NCBI GenBank assembly: GCA_018371855.1
Contig: JAHAKD010000002.1
Span: 124,001-188,000, forward strand
DNA length: 64,000 bases
Origin: Clostridium sp.
GTDB taxonomy: Bacteria > Bacillota > Clostridia > TANB77 > CAG-508
Direction of reading: 5' to 3'
The translations under genes were made by a program, and so were the position numbers. This document shows, piece after piece, positions 54,765-63,713 of the stretch (position 1 is the stretch's first letter; the number at the start of each line of letters is the position of its first letter). The notes under the pieces are model-generated. The model made no database searches. It was given only the letters and a program-made list of their open reading frames with translations, and was not told the origin of the DNA.

Positions 54765-55853
54765 TTATTTTATGTTGAAAAATATATTGTTATTAGTAGA
54801 ATCAACAAATTGAATACTCATATTTTTATGAAACATATTATATATAAAATTTTTTATTAATTCATAATTATCATTTCTTTCTATAATTGCTTTACAAAGA
54901 TTAGAAATTCCATTAACAAAATTAATTGACACAGTAGTGTCGTTAACTAATATTAATTCTGTATTTAATAAATTAATATATAAGAATACTTTTTTTATAT
55001 CTTTTAAATAACTTAAAAATTCTGTCCAAGTTGTGATAGATTTGAAAGATGAGGATAAAGTATTAACCTTATTTTGTATTGGTTGATTTTCAAATTTTTC
55101 AATAGAATTGTTAGAATTTTTAGATAAAATAAATTTTAATTTTTTATGGTGTTTCATATAAATATCATTATATGAAGTAATAAAAATTCCTCTTTCTTCT
55201 TGAGCTCTTTTAGAAAGAAACTCTATATTTTCTATAGGAATGCCTTTTTCGTATTGTTCAATCTCATATTTTAATCCGGATATGCGATATTCTAAAACGG
55301 CAGTTGAAACTGTATATTTATCGGATAAATATGTAAGAAAATCAATATAATCATTTTGCGTATTGCAATTTTTAATATTTTTTACAAAGATAGGTATAAA
55401 TTTTTTATACGGAACTAATAGTTCAGCAGCACCTTCGTTAGCTTGCCATTCGAAATTATCGATATCACATAAGGAAGATGAAATATAGTGACGTCTATTC
55501 TCTGGATGTAGCAAAAAATGAATCATTTCATGTGTTAAATCAAATAGCATACTAATACGTTCTTTAGAAGAATTAATAGTAATAAAAGATTTTTCGGGAA
55601 GAGTATTTTTTACAAGAAAACCACCAATCTTATTGCTTTTAAAGTTGTGAAAATCATAAGTGATTAATTCGCTAAAATTATTTTGGCAAAAATTAGGAAC
55701 ATTAAAGACTTCATTAATATTTATATTAAAGTTATTCCTAATATAATCGATAATTAAATATAATTCTTCTTTACTTAAAAAGTTAATATTTCCATATTGT
55801 TCTAATATATTTTTTAAATTTGTACAAATGTTTATTACGTCTGTAGTTTTCAT
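54765..55853 (-). CDS. ImmA/IrrE-family metallopeptidase
   Basis: 362 residues. HEMIHFLLHPENRRH (HExxH) near residue 109 and NFEWQANEGAAELLVPY with the third zinc ligand are the family signature. The C-terminal half (200-362) is Asn/Lys-rich and unrecognised. It lies immediately downstream of the phage repressor on the same strand, the usual ImmA position: such peptidases cleave the repressor to induce the phage. Confidence 0.85.
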   Translation of the reverse strand: MKTTDVINICTNLKNILEQYGNINFLSKEELYLIIDYIRNNFNININEVFNVPNFCQNNFSELITYDFHNFKSNKIGGFLVKNTLPEKSFITINSSKERISMLFDLTHEMIHFLLHPENRRHYISSSLCDIDNFEWQANEGAAELLVPYKKFIPIFVKNIKNCNTQNDYIDFLTYLSDKYTVSTAVLEYRISGLKYEIEQYEKGIPIENIEFLSKRAQEERGIFITSYNDIYMKHHKKLKFILSKNSNNSIEKFENQPIQNKVNTLSSSFKSITTWTEFLSYLKDIKKVFLYINLLNTELILVNDTTVSINFVNGISNLCKAIIERNDNYELIKNFIYNMFHKNMSIQFVDSTNNNIFFNIK

Positions 55854-55868
55854 ATGAAATAAAACCCC

Positions 55869-56558
55869 TTATTTTTTATTTTTCTTATAAAATTGTAAAA
55901 TATAATTTATATCTTCTTCTTCTAATTCTAAATTTTGAGCTTCTTTTGCGAGATGCATATAAATATCTTTAATTTTAGGTTCATTAGTGTGAATAATTTT
56001 GCTTTTATTTAATGAAAGTAATAATTTTTTAGAAGAATTTAAAGCTTTATCAAATTCTGTATAAAACTCTTCCTCATATTTTTCTTTTTCTTGTTTATTA
56101 ATAATAGATTCTTGAGTTGAATGTACTTTTATATTATCTGGAACAAATATAAGCACGTATTTCATGATTGTCACAAGTATTTGTTTTTCCCTATTCAGTT
56201 TTTTATCACTAAACTCGGGAGTAAAAAATAAAGTGAATGCTAAAGATTGAATTTTTTTACTATCATGCATAAAACAATTAATAGCATCATAATATTCTTC
56301 TTCAGATAAATCAAAATCATATAATTCTTTTTCCAATTCTTCTTTGGGATTTTTTATTGGAATAATACCCATTAAGTAATCCATAGAACAATTAAAGATT
56401 TTACATAATTTTATAAGTAAAGAAGAGTTAGGTTCTCTTTCGCCTCGCTCATACATTGCTATAGCAGAATAAGAAACACCTAATTTTTGTGCCAATTCTT
56501 CTCTACTTAAATTCAATTTTTCTCTTTCCTTTTTTATAATATTTCCTAAAATATTCAT
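55869..56558 (-). CDS. CI-like phage repressor (HTH_3/XRE)
   Basis: 229 residues. N-terminal XRE helix-turn-helix: REELAQKLGVSYSAIAMYERGEREPNSSLLIKLCKIF. The C-terminal 160 residues lack a LexA-like Ser/Lys autocleavage pair, consistent with inactivation by the adjacent ImmA peptidase instead. Divergent from the Cro-like gene across an operator region. Confidence 0.85.
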   Translation of the reverse strand: MNILGNIIKKEREKLNLSREELAQKLGVSYSAIAMYERGEREPNSSLLIKLCKIFNCSMDYLMGIIPIKNPKEELEKELYDFDLSEEEYYDAINCFMHDSKKIQSLAFTLFFTPEFSDKKLNREKQILVTIMKYVLIFVPDNIKVHSTQESIINKQEKEKYEEEFYTEFDKALNSSKKLLLSLNKSKIIHTNEPKIKDIYMHLAKEAQNLELEEEDINYILQFYKKNKK

Positions 56559-56582
56559 AATAATTACCTCTAAATTATTTTA

Positions 56583-56595
56583 ACACAATATGTGT
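56583..56595. promoter_or_regulatory. Operator-like site near the repressor start
   Basis: ACACA-ATA-TGTGT palindrome between the repressor start and the main operators. Confidence 0.45.
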
Positions 56596-56614
56596 AAATA
56601 ATCAATCAAAACAA

Positions 56615-56631
56615 ATACACGTTTTGTGCAA
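56615..56631. promoter_or_regulatory. Phage operator, half-conserved
   Basis: ACACGTTTTGTGC, related to the stronger operator at 56711. Confidence 0.5.
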
Positions 56632-56710
56632 AATAATGAAAAGTTGAGAAAAAAAGAGCTAAAAAGAGAAAGTTGAATAAAAAGTAACTATAAACGGTAA
56701 AAAACAGACT

Positions 56711-56738
56711 TTATATTGCACGTTTCGTGCAATATAAT
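56711..56738. promoter_or_regulatory. Main phage operator with -10 box
   Basis: A palindrome with 11-12 bp arms, core TGCACG-TTT-CGTGCA (56717-56731), immediately followed by and overlapping a TATAAT box (56733-56738) that would drive the Cro-like gene. Confidence 0.7.
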
Positions 56739-56770
56739 TATAAAAAATTTACAAGAAGGAGGAGAGAAAA

Positions 56771-57043
56771 ATGGAGGTACTTAAAAAATTTAGAAAAGGA
56801 CTAAATATGACACAAAAATTATTTGCAAAAAGTATAGGAGTATCAGAATCATTATATATAAAAATAGAACTTGGAATTAGAAAACCAAGTAGAAATTTTA
56901 TAAGTAAACTAAAAAGTAAATATCCAGAAATAAATACAAATGTATTTTTTTTGGACAAAAACTGCACGAAACGTGCAAAGCAAACAGTACAAAGTAATTT
57001 AAAAAATGAAATTTTAAGTTACTCTCAAATTGAGGAGGATTGA
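56771..57043 (+). CDS. Cro-like HTH protein
   Basis: 90 residues; FRKGLNMTQKLFAKSIGVSESLYIKIELGIRKPS is an XRE-type helix-turn-helix. First gene of the rightward phage operon, AAGGAGGAGAG upstream. Its codons 65-69 contain a full operator copy (56963-56977). Confidence 0.8.
   Translation: MEVLKKFRKGLNMTQKLFAKSIGVSESLYIKIELGIRKPSRNFISKLKSKYPEINTNVFFLDKNCTKRAKQTVQSNLKNEILSYSQIEED
56963..56977. promoter_or_regulatory. Operator copy inside the Cro-like gene
   Basis: TGCACG-AAA-CGTGCA, the same 15-base core as at 56717-56731 in opposite centre sequence. Confidence 0.65.
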
Positions 57044-57062
57044 ATAAGGAGGTAAAAAAAGA

Positions 57063-57812
57063 ATGAACAATTTACAAATATTTAAGAATAAAAAATTTGG
57101 AGAAATGAGAACAGTGGAAATTAATAACATTCCATTTGTTTGTTTAGCAGATGTATGCAAAATATTAGAAATAAAAAACATAAGTGATTGTAAAGGAAGA
57201 TTAAAGCAAGATGGGGTCGTTACTAACGAGGTCATCGATAATTTAGGAAGAAAACAACAAGCTACTTTTATAAATGAAAGTAATTTATATAAAGTAATAT
57301 TCCAAAGCAGAAAACCAGAAGCAGAGGAATTTACAGAATGGGTAACAAATGAAGTATTGCCTAGTATAAGAAAAAATGGTGGTTATATAGCAGGGCAAGA
57401 AACATTAAGCGATGATGAATTAATACAAAAAGCATTGTTAGTAGCAACTAATAAATTAAAAGAAAGAGAAAAGCAATTAGAAGAGCAAAGACCAAAAGTA
57501 CTATTTGCTAATTCAGTAGAAACAAGTGCAACAAGCATTTTAATAGGAGATTTAGCCAAATTAATTAAACAAAATGGACATGATATAGGGCAAAATAGAT
57601 TGTTTAAATGGCTAAGAGAAAATGGATATTTAATTAAATCAGGGGAAAGAAGAAATATGCCAACGCAAATGTCTATGGATTTAGGATTATTTGAAGTAAA
57701 AGAAAGAACTGTTAATAATCCTGATGGAAGTATAAGAATAACAAAAACAACAAAAGTATCAGGGAAAGGCCAGGTATATTTTGTAAATAAATTTTTAAAA
57801 GAGGTGAGTTAG
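57063..57812 (+). CDS. Phage antirepressor (Bro-N plus ANT/KilAC)
   Basis: 249 residues. Residues 1-105 form a Bro-N domain (IPFVCLADVCKILEIKN, EFTEWVTNEVLPSIRKNGGYI); residues 145-249 an ANT/KilAC domain (LIGDLAKLIKQNGHDIGQNRLFKWLRENGYLI). Antirepressors of this kind counter the lysogenic repressor. AAGGAGGTAAAAAAAG precedes the ATG. Confidence 0.88.
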   Translation: MNNLQIFKNKKFGEMRTVEINNIPFVCLADVCKILEIKNISDCKGRLKQDGVVTNEVIDNLGRKQQATFINESNLYKVIFQSRKPEAEEFTEWVTNEVLPSIRKNGGYIAGQETLSDDELIQKALLVATNKLKEREKQLEEQRPKVLFANSVETSATSILIGDLAKLIKQNGHDIGQNRLFKWLRENGYLIKSGERRNMPTQMSMDLGLFEVKERTVNNPDGSIRITKTTKVSGKGQVYFVNKFLKEVS

Positions 57813-57814
57813 TA

Positions 57815-57868
57815 ATGAAACAAAAATTAAAGAAAATATTAGATTCGCAGTCTACACTAAATAATTAA
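57815..57868 (+). CDS. Possible 17-residue peptide
   Basis: MKQKLKKILDSQSTLNN with GAGGTGAG eight bases upstream, between the antirepressor and the next gene. Only the ribosome binding site supports it. Confidence 0.25.
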   Translation: MKQKLKKILDSQSTLNN

Positions 57869-57882
57869 GGAAGGAGCATAAA

Positions 57883-58092
57883 ATGAATGTTTATGAAATA
57901 GCAAAGATATTGAAGAAAAGCCCACAATTAATAAGATATGGCTTACAGCAAAATCGTTTTCCGTTTGGAACAGCTATACAAAAGCCAGATAATAGATGGA
58001 CATACATACTTATCGAAGAGAAATTTGCAGATTATGTAGGAATTACATTAGATGAATTAAATAATAGGCTAACAACAATACGAAAGAGGTGA
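57883..58092 (+). CDS. Small DNA-binding-like phage protein
   Basis: 69 residues; MNVYEIAKILKKSPQLIRYGLQQNRFPFGTAIQ looks like a helix-turn-helix of the kind seen in phage excisionase-like or HTH_17 proteins. GGAAGGAGC precedes the ATG. Confidence 0.6.
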   Translation: MNVYEIAKILKKSPQLIRYGLQQNRFPFGTAIQKPDNRWTYILIEEKFADYVGITLDELNNRLTTIRKR

Positions 58093-58100
58093 AAAATGTA

Positions 58101-58373
58101 ATGAGAATAAAAAATAAATTTAAATTTATTAGAAGCACAATAATTTTAATGCTTATAATTTTAGGAATATTTTGTATGTCTATATCTAAAGAAAAAATAG
58201 AATATGTAGACTATACAGTAGGTAAAAGTGAAACATTATGGAGCATAGCAGCAGATCATACAACAGATGGAGATATAAGAGATTACATTTATACAATTAA
58301 AAATATAAATGGAATGACAACAAGTAATTTACAAGAAGGACAAACAATAAAGATTTTGAAGGAGGTGAAATAA
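58101..58373 (+). CDS. YneA-like LysM membrane protein
   Basis: 90 residues from ATG 58101 (AGAGGTG upstream; the GTG at 58089 lies in the site). One N-terminal membrane span (IILMLIILGIFCMSI) then a LysM domain (DYTVGKSETLWSIAAD ... NINGMTTSNLQEGQTIKIL). The layout equals that of YneA, the SOS cell-division inhibitor of Bacillus. In a phage it might delay host division; that is inference. Confidence 0.65.
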   Translation: MRIKNKFKFIRSTIILMLIILGIFCMSISKEKIEYVDYTVGKSETLWSIAADHTTDGDIRDYIYTIKNINGMTTSNLQEGQTIKILKEVK

Positions 58374-58377
58374 ATAT

Positions 58378-58671
58378 ATGAATAAGTTAGACAAGTTATA
58401 TTTGGACAATACATTAAGAAAAGCAAAACTTGAAAATAGTATAAGAAGTTTAAAACAAGTATCCGAAAGAGCTATTAAGAAATACAAATATGATGAAGCA
58501 GAATTAGATGCAAATATAGCAAAAAGTTTATTTGAAATGGAAGATACAACTAAATTTTTATTACTAGTTAGTAATTCAAAACACAATGAAGAAGAAGAAA
58601 GAAAAAAATTAGAAATAATTCACGACAAATTAAAAATGCTATGTATCTATCCGCTAAAACAGAATACATAG
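58378..58671 (+). CDS. Coiled-coil phage protein, unknown
   Basis: 97 residues, almost fully helical and charged; a GAAGGAGGTG site precedes ATG 58378, five bases after the LysM gene. No family recognised. Confidence 0.55.
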   Translation: MNKLDKLYLDNTLRKAKLENSIRSLKQVSERAIKKYKYDEAELDANIAKSLFEMEDTTKFLLLVSNSKHNEEEERKKLEIIHDKLKMLCIYPLKQNT

Positions 58672-58744
58672 CAAAAAAGAACATATCAAAACATTCTCTA
58701 TAATAATATTAACATAATTATAGAGATAAATCAAGGAGGTAAAA

Positions 58745-59233
58745 ATGAGTAATATATATGAATTAACAAGTAATTATGATCATTTATTAAATATGTTATA
58801 TGACGAAGATGTAGATGAACAAGCAATATTAGATACATTAGAAAGTATCGAAGGAGATATAGAAGATAAAGCAGATGGATATGCAAAAATTATAAAAGAA
58901 TTAGAAATGCAAAGTAATGCAAGAAAAATGGAAGCTAAAAGATTAATGGAAAGTGCAAGAGTATTAGATAACAGAATAAAAATGCTAAAAAGTAATTTAT
59001 TTAATTGTATGAAATTTACAGGAAAAACAAAATTTACTACAAATTTATTTAGTTTTAACATTGCTAAAAATGGTGGTAAACAACCATTAACAATAGATGG
59101 AGATGTACCAAAAGAATATACAAAAACAATTACAGAAAATGATACAGATAAAATAAGACAAGCATTAGAGAATGGAGAAAATTTACCTTTTGCACATCTT
59201 GAACCAAGAGGAGAAAGTTTGAGGATTCGTTAA
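58745..59233 (+). CDS. Siphovirus Gp157 family protein
   Basis: 162 residues. MSNIYELTSNYDHLLNMLYDE, coiled coil of about 60 residues, then NPFTIAK-like LFSFNIAKNGGKQPLTIDGDVPKEY, the Gp157 signature. Linked in streptococcal phages to resistance against superinfection, but usually encoded in the replication/recombination cluster, as here. It shares its stop with the next start. Confidence 0.85.
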   Translation: MSNIYELTSNYDHLLNMLYDEDVDEQAILDTLESIEGDIEDKADGYAKIIKELEMQSNARKMEAKRLMESARVLDNRIKMLKSNLFNCMKFTGKTKFTTNLFSFNIAKNGGKQPLTIDGDVPKEYTKTITENDTDKIRQALENGENLPFAHLEPRGESLRIR

Positions 59234-59430
59234 TGGAAGAAAATTTAAAAAACTTTGTTGTACTTTCTAAAGAAGAATATAACGAATTATTAGAAATAAA
59301 AACAAAATATACTCAATATAAAAATTACATATTAAAAACAGCTAATAATAACAATTTGACTAAGATGATGATAGCTATAGAAGGTAAAAACTTATATGAA
59401 TTAATAGAAGAGGATAGGAGGGAAAAATAG
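59233..59430 (+). CDS. Small phage protein, unknown
   Basis: 65 residues, helical, charged; overlaps both neighbours by one base, so it is translationally coupled. No family recognised. Confidence 0.55.
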   Translation: MEENLKNFVVLSKEEYNELLEIKTKYTQYKNYILKTANNNNLTKMMIAIEGKNLYELIEEDRREK

Positions 59431-60062
59431 TGGCTATTCCAGTATTAATAATAGGAAAATCAGGAAGTGGAAAAAGTACAAGCTTAAGAAATTTTAACGA
59501 AAAAGAATTAGCATTTGTAAATGTTATAAAAAAACCACTTCCTTTCAGAAAAAAATTTGAAAGTACATTAGAAACAGATGACTATAAAACAATTGCAGAA
59601 AGTATTTTTAAAACGAAGAAAAAGGTTATTGTAATAGATGATTCTGGATATTTAATAACAAACCAGTTTATGAAGAATCATTCAAAAGCAGGAGGAGGCA
59701 ACTCTGTATTTAATTTATACAATGATTTAGCAGATAGATTTTGGAATTTAATTGAATTTATGAAAAATAAAGTTGACCAGGATAAAATAGTTTATTTTAT
59801 GATGCACGAAGATAAAAACGATGCAGGAGATATTAAGCCAAAGACAATAGGAAAGCTATTAGATGAAAAAGTATGTATAGAAGGAATGTTTACAATAGTT
59901 TTAAGAACAGATATAGAAGATGGAAAATACATATTTAAAACGCATACTGATGGTAAAGATGTAACTAAAACACCTATTGGAATGTTTAAAGAAGATACAA
60001 TCGAAAACGATTTGAAATATGTAGATGGAATAATAAGAAAATATTATGAAATTGGAGGTTAA
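59430..60062 (+). CDS. Phage AAA ATPase, Sak4-like recombinase group
   Basis: 210 residues from GTG 59430 (TAGGAGGG upstream). Walker A GKSGSGKSTS at residues 8-17, Walker B VIVIDDSGYL near 67, and a conserved FMMHEDKND strand. Proteins like this are annotated as single-strand annealing or ATP-binding proteins in phage recombination modules. It precedes an SSB-like gene. Confidence 0.8.
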   Translation: MAIPVLIIGKSGSGKSTSLRNFNEKELAFVNVIKKPLPFRKKFESTLETDDYKTIAESIFKTKKKVIVIDDSGYLITNQFMKNHSKAGGGNSVFNLYNDLADRFWNLIEFMKNKVDQDKIVYFMMHEDKNDAGDIKPKTIGKLLDEKVCIEGMFTIVLRTDIEDGKYIFKTHTDGKDVTKTPIGMFKEDTIENDLKYVDGIIRKYYEIGG

Positions 60063-60067
60063 AGTAA

Positions 60068-60445
60068 ATGGCAGATTTTGAAGATTTAAAATTTAATTCT
60101 AAAGTCTTTGAAGAAATTAGAAATCAATTAGATAAGATGATACAAGCTTATACAAATATAGCTATGCAATCTAATAAATCATCTGAAATTAATTTAAAAA
60201 TAAATATAGATGTAATCAATACTTATGATGAAGAAAATAAAAATCTAATTAGACCTTTATATGAATGCAAATTAAATGGAAAGATTAAAGAAACAAAAGA
60301 CGAAATAAAGGGAACATTAGGAGATAATTATATATTAAAAAGAGATGAAGAAAGTGGCGAATTATATATAAAAGAAATAAATGAACAATTAAATTTTGAT
60401 GATATAGAAAATATGGAAGGAGAAAATGAAGATGATAGATTTTAA
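60068..60445 (+). CDS. Phage protein, unknown
   Basis: 125 residues, acidic. NLKINIDVINTYDEENK and IRPLYECKLNGKIKE suggest a beta-sheet core. It overlaps the next gene by 14 bases. No family recognised. Confidence 0.55.
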   Translation: MADFEDLKFNSKVFEEIRNQLDKMIQAYTNIAMQSNKSSEINLKINIDVINTYDEENKNLIRPLYECKLNGKIKETKDEIKGTLGDNYILKRDEESGELYIKEINEQLNFDDIENMEGENEDDRF

Positions 60446-61013
60446 TGAAGAAGAATATAAAAAAGCACAAGCTTTTGATGGAGAAACAGTTAAATTACCT
60501 GCAGGAGGATATATTTGTAAAATATTAAACGTAAAAAATGAAAAGAGCAAAAATGGTAAAAAAATGTTAAGTGTAGCATTAGATATTGCTGATGGAGAAT
60601 TTGCTGGATTTTTTATGAATCAATACGAAAATAGAAAGAAAACAAGTAATCCAGAAAATCCAGCAAAATTTCCAAACAATGCAGTAGTTAGATACGTATT
60701 AGAAGGAGATTACTGGTTAAATAGATTTAAGGGATTAATGACATCACTTGAAAAATCAAACGATAACTTTAATTGGTTAGAATGCAATCATGATGAAAAT
60801 AAAATAAAGGGATTACATGTTGGAGCAATCTTTGGAGAAGAAGAATATGAAAAAATGGATGGTTCTATTGGTACAACTACAAAAGTTACTCAAATTAGAA
60901 GTACAGAAATAATTAGAGAAGGAAACTATACAGTTCCAGAAAAAAAGAAAATAGAAAAAGAAGAAGATCCTTTTGAAAATATAGGAAATAGCGTTAATGA
61001 CCTTCCTTTTTAG
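60432..61013 (+). CDS. DUF669-like, SSB-type phage protein
   Basis: 193 residues from ATG 60432 (AAGGAG nine bases upstream; ATG 60426 is only three away). The AGGYICKILNVKNEKSKNGKKMLSV strand pattern is DUF669-like. The tail EDPFENIGNSVNDLPF ends in an acidic stretch plus DLPF, like the protein-binding tip of SSB (DDIPF). A single-strand DNA binding role is inferred. Confidence 0.75.
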   Translation: MIDFNEEEYKKAQAFDGETVKLPAGGYICKILNVKNEKSKNGKKMLSVALDIADGEFAGFFMNQYENRKKTSNPENPAKFPNNAVVRYVLEGDYWLNRFKGLMTSLEKSNDNFNWLECNHDENKIKGLHVGAIFGEEEYEKMDGSIGTTTKVTQIRSTEIIREGNYTVPEKKKIEKEEDPFENIGNSVNDLPF

Positions 61014-61025
61014 GAGGTTCACCAT

Positions 61026-61565
61026 ATGAACAAAATAAAAGAAGTAAAAGAATTAGTAAATATAATTAATGTAGCAGAATTTCTAGGACTAAAACTAAAT
61101 AGATCACATTTTTGTAAATGTCCATTTCATAAAGAACAAACGGCAAGCTTATCAATATCAGAAAAAAAACAGGTTTGGAAATGTTTTGGATGTGGAAAAG
61201 GTGGAGATGTAATTAACTTAGTAGAAGAATTATTACATATAAATGCTTATCAAGCAGCAAAGTATATAAATGATAATTTGGGTTTAGGACTAGATTTTAA
61301 AGGAAAAAATGATGAAATAAAAATTAATAGATATAAACAAAAACAAATAGCTAAACAACAATTTAAAAAATGGGAAAATAGAAGCTTTCAAATTTTATGT
61401 GATAGCATACATAAAATGAATTTTGTAGAGAAAGATCAAGAATTAAGTATTATAGATTATTATTTGGAAGCTTTTATTTATGGAACAGATGAAGAAAAAA
61501 TTGAACTATATAAAGATAGTTCTTTTAGAAAGAAGGTGGACCAACTTGCAAAAAGATATGGCTGA
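61026..61565 (+). CDS. DnaG-type CHC2 zinc-finger protein (primase zinc domain)
   Basis: 179 residues. CPFHKEQTASLSI and WKCFGCGKGGDVINLV form the CHC2 zinc ribbon of DnaG; the catalytic TOPRIM domain is absent. Phage primases of this type often pair with a separate helicase/primase, here the next gene, which it overlaps. Confidence 0.85.
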   Translation: MNKIKEVKELVNIINVAEFLGLKLNRSHFCKCPFHKEQTASLSISEKKQVWKCFGCGKGGDVINLVEELLHINAYQAAKYINDNLGLGLDFKGKNDEIKINRYKQKQIAKQQFKKWENRSFQILCDSIHKMNFVEKDQELSIIDYYLEAFIYGTDEEKIELYKDSSFRKKVDQLAKRYG

Positions 61566-63405
61566 TGAATTACTAGATACAGCAGATATATTTGAAATTA
61601 ATAAATTAACTGCAGAAGAATTATTAAGTGAAGAAAAAATAAAATATATTTTTGCTATAGATAATCAAGTACAAAAGCAAAAAGTGTTAAATCAATTTGA
61701 AGAGAGAGCAAAACAATTAAAAATAAAAAGAAATTTTTCGAACTTATTAAAAGCATATCAAGCTGAAATGGTAATTCAACAAAAGTCTACGAATAGTAAA
61801 AAAAGTAATTTTACAGATTGTCCATATCCTTCGATGAAAACAGGAGAATGGGAAGCAAACGATATCGAAATATTTAAGCATAAATATGACACGACAATGA
61901 CTCCTATTAAAGTAAAAGCATGTAGTCATCCAATTATACCTATTGAACGTTTAATTAATTTAGATACTAATTTAGAGAAAATTAAACTTGCTTTTTATAA
62001 AGATCAAAAATGGCAAACAGTTATAGTTGAAAAAACAACTATAGCAAGTAAAACGAAGATATTACAGTTAGCTAATTTTGGAATAGAAGTTAATGAGAAT
62101 AATGCAAAAGAATTAATTACATATCTATCAGATGTATTAGAACTAAATGACATAAAACCACTTATTTCTACGAATCATCTAGGTTGGATTGATAAAGAAT
62201 TTATTCCATACACAAGTAAATATGTCTTAGATGTAGATAAAGAATTTAGACAAAAAATAGATTCCATAACAGAAAGTGGAGATTATGAAGAGTGGAAAGA
62301 TTACATAAGAAATTTAAGAAGAAATAGTAAAACATTAAGATTTATGATCGCAGCTAGTTTTGCAGGAGTTTTGGTAAGAATATTTAAATTAAATACTTTT
62401 ATAGTTCATTTATGGGGAAGAAGTGGAAATGGAAAAACGGTAGCAGAGATGGTATGTGCTTCTATATGGGGTAGACCAGATAATAATATGATTAGCAATT
62501 TAAGTAATACAGCAATAGCAAATGAAAGATTATGTAATTTTTATAGGAATATGCCAATATTTTTGGATGAGTTACAAATAGCAAAAGCAAGATATAAAAG
62601 TTTTGATGAATTAATTTATGTATTAACAGAAGGAAAAGGGAAAGAAAGAGGAACAGCAGATACAGGAATTAGAGAGCAAACAAGTTGGCAAACAATAATA
62701 ATTTTAAATGGAGAAGAACCAATAACATCGGATACTTCTAAAGAAGGAGTAAAAAACAGAGTAATAGAAATAAATGATGACTCTCCTATAATAGAAGATG
62801 GAAATGCAACAGTTAAATTTATTCAAGACAATTATGGATTTGCAGGAAAAGAATTTATAAAGCTTATTGAAGATAGAGAAAAATTAGACAAAGTAAATAG
62901 TAAATTTGTAAAAGATATTTCTGAATTAACAGAATACAAGAAACAAGTAAACGCTTTTGCTTGTATTATGACAGCTGATTATTATTGTAGCAAATTAATA
63001 TTTAATGATGATCCATTAAATTTAAATGATATTAAAGAATATATAAGAGAAGATACAGACGAAGCAGAAAGATACATGAATATCATAATTGATACAGCAA
63101 ATGCTAATATTAACAATTTTTATGATAATGATAGTGCATTTCCACCATCTGGACAAGTTTGGGGAAAATTAGAAAAAACAACAGATGGAAAAGGAGCTAT
63201 TATGTATTACGATTTTATTCCCACAAAACTACATGAGATATTAGATGAAAATGAAATCAGTTGGAATAGTATAAAGAAAAAATTATTAAATCAGGGATAT
63301 ATTGAAGTTGATAGAAAAGGGAAATATCAGGTTAATGCAAGGATAAATGGAACACAACAAAGAGTAATAAAAGTAAAAAATATATATTTTAATAATGATG
63401 ATTAA
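61546..63405 (+). CDS. DUF927 phage helicase/primase-like protein
   Basis: About 619 residues from TTG 61546 (AGAAGGTGG upstream) or ATG 61558. The ATPase motif is WGRSGNGKTVAEMV, Walker B MPIFLDELQIA, followed by sensor-like GTADTGIREQTSW and ILNGEEPI. The C-terminal winged region ends in a basic tail. Probably the replicative helicase acting on the iteron array 3 bases downstream. Confidence 0.85.
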   Translation: MQKDMADELLDTADIFEINKLTAEELLSEEKIKYIFAIDNQVQKQKVLNQFEERAKQLKIKRNFSNLLKAYQAEMVIQQKSTNSKKSNFTDCPYPSMKTGEWEANDIEIFKHKYDTTMTPIKVKACSHPIIPIERLINLDTNLEKIKLAFYKDQKWQTVIVEKTTIASKTKILQLANFGIEVNENNAKELITYLSDVLELNDIKPLISTNHLGWIDKEFIPYTSKYVLDVDKEFRQKIDSITESGDYEEWKDYIRNLRRNSKTLRFMIAASFAGVLVRIFKLNTFIVHLWGRSGNGKTVAEMVCASIWGRPDNNMISNLSNTAIANERLCNFYRNMPIFLDELQIAKARYKSFDELIYVLTEGKGKERGTADTGIREQTSWQTIIILNGEEPITSDTSKEGVKNRVIEINDDSPIIEDGNATVKFIQDNYGFAGKEFIKLIEDREKLDKVNSKFVKDISELTEYKKQVNAFACIMTADYYCSKLIFNDDPLNLNDIKEYIREDTDEAERYMNIIIDTANANINNFYDNDSAFPPSGQVWGKLEKTTDGKGAIMYYDFIPTKLHEILDENEISWNSIKKKLLNQGYIEVDRKGKYQVNARINGTQQRVIKVKNIYFNNDD

Positions 63406-63407
63406 GT

Positions 63408-63697
63408 GTTACACCTGTTACACCTTGTTACACCTAAGTTACACCGAAAGGTGTAACACCAAAAATATTAGAGTATCAAGCATTTTAATTAAATAATATA
63501 TATATGTTACACCTAAATAATATTTATATATACGTATAGGGAAAATAGATATATGTATTCTATTAATTATATATATATGTATTAAATTCAAAAATAGGTG
63601 TAACGGTGTAACAAATCTTTGAATAGCTAGAGCGATAAGCGTTTTACTGTTACACCTGTGGTGTAACAGAGGTGCAACAGAACAAAAAAGGTGTAAC
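63408..63697. other. Candidate phage replication origin with GTTACACC iterons
   Basis: Six GTTACACC copies (63408, 63417, 63427, 63438, 63506, 63649) and five inverted copies GGTGTAAC (63450, 63597, 63605, 63660, 63690), plus a variant GGTGCAAC (63671). Direct copies dominate on the left and inverted ones on the right, around an AT-only stretch (about 63480-63595). The whole 310-base gap is noncoding. Confidence 0.75.
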
Positions 63698-63713
63698 AAG
63701 AAAGGATAAGAAA

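Noticed and set aside
61480..61545. Upstream start for the DUF927 gene
   Set aside because: It would overlap the zinc-finger gene by 86 bases without a site; TTG 61546 has a good one.
63458..63600. CRISPR-like array in the iteron region
   Set aside because: Repeats are eight bases, in both orientations, unevenly spaced and without spacers or cas genes.
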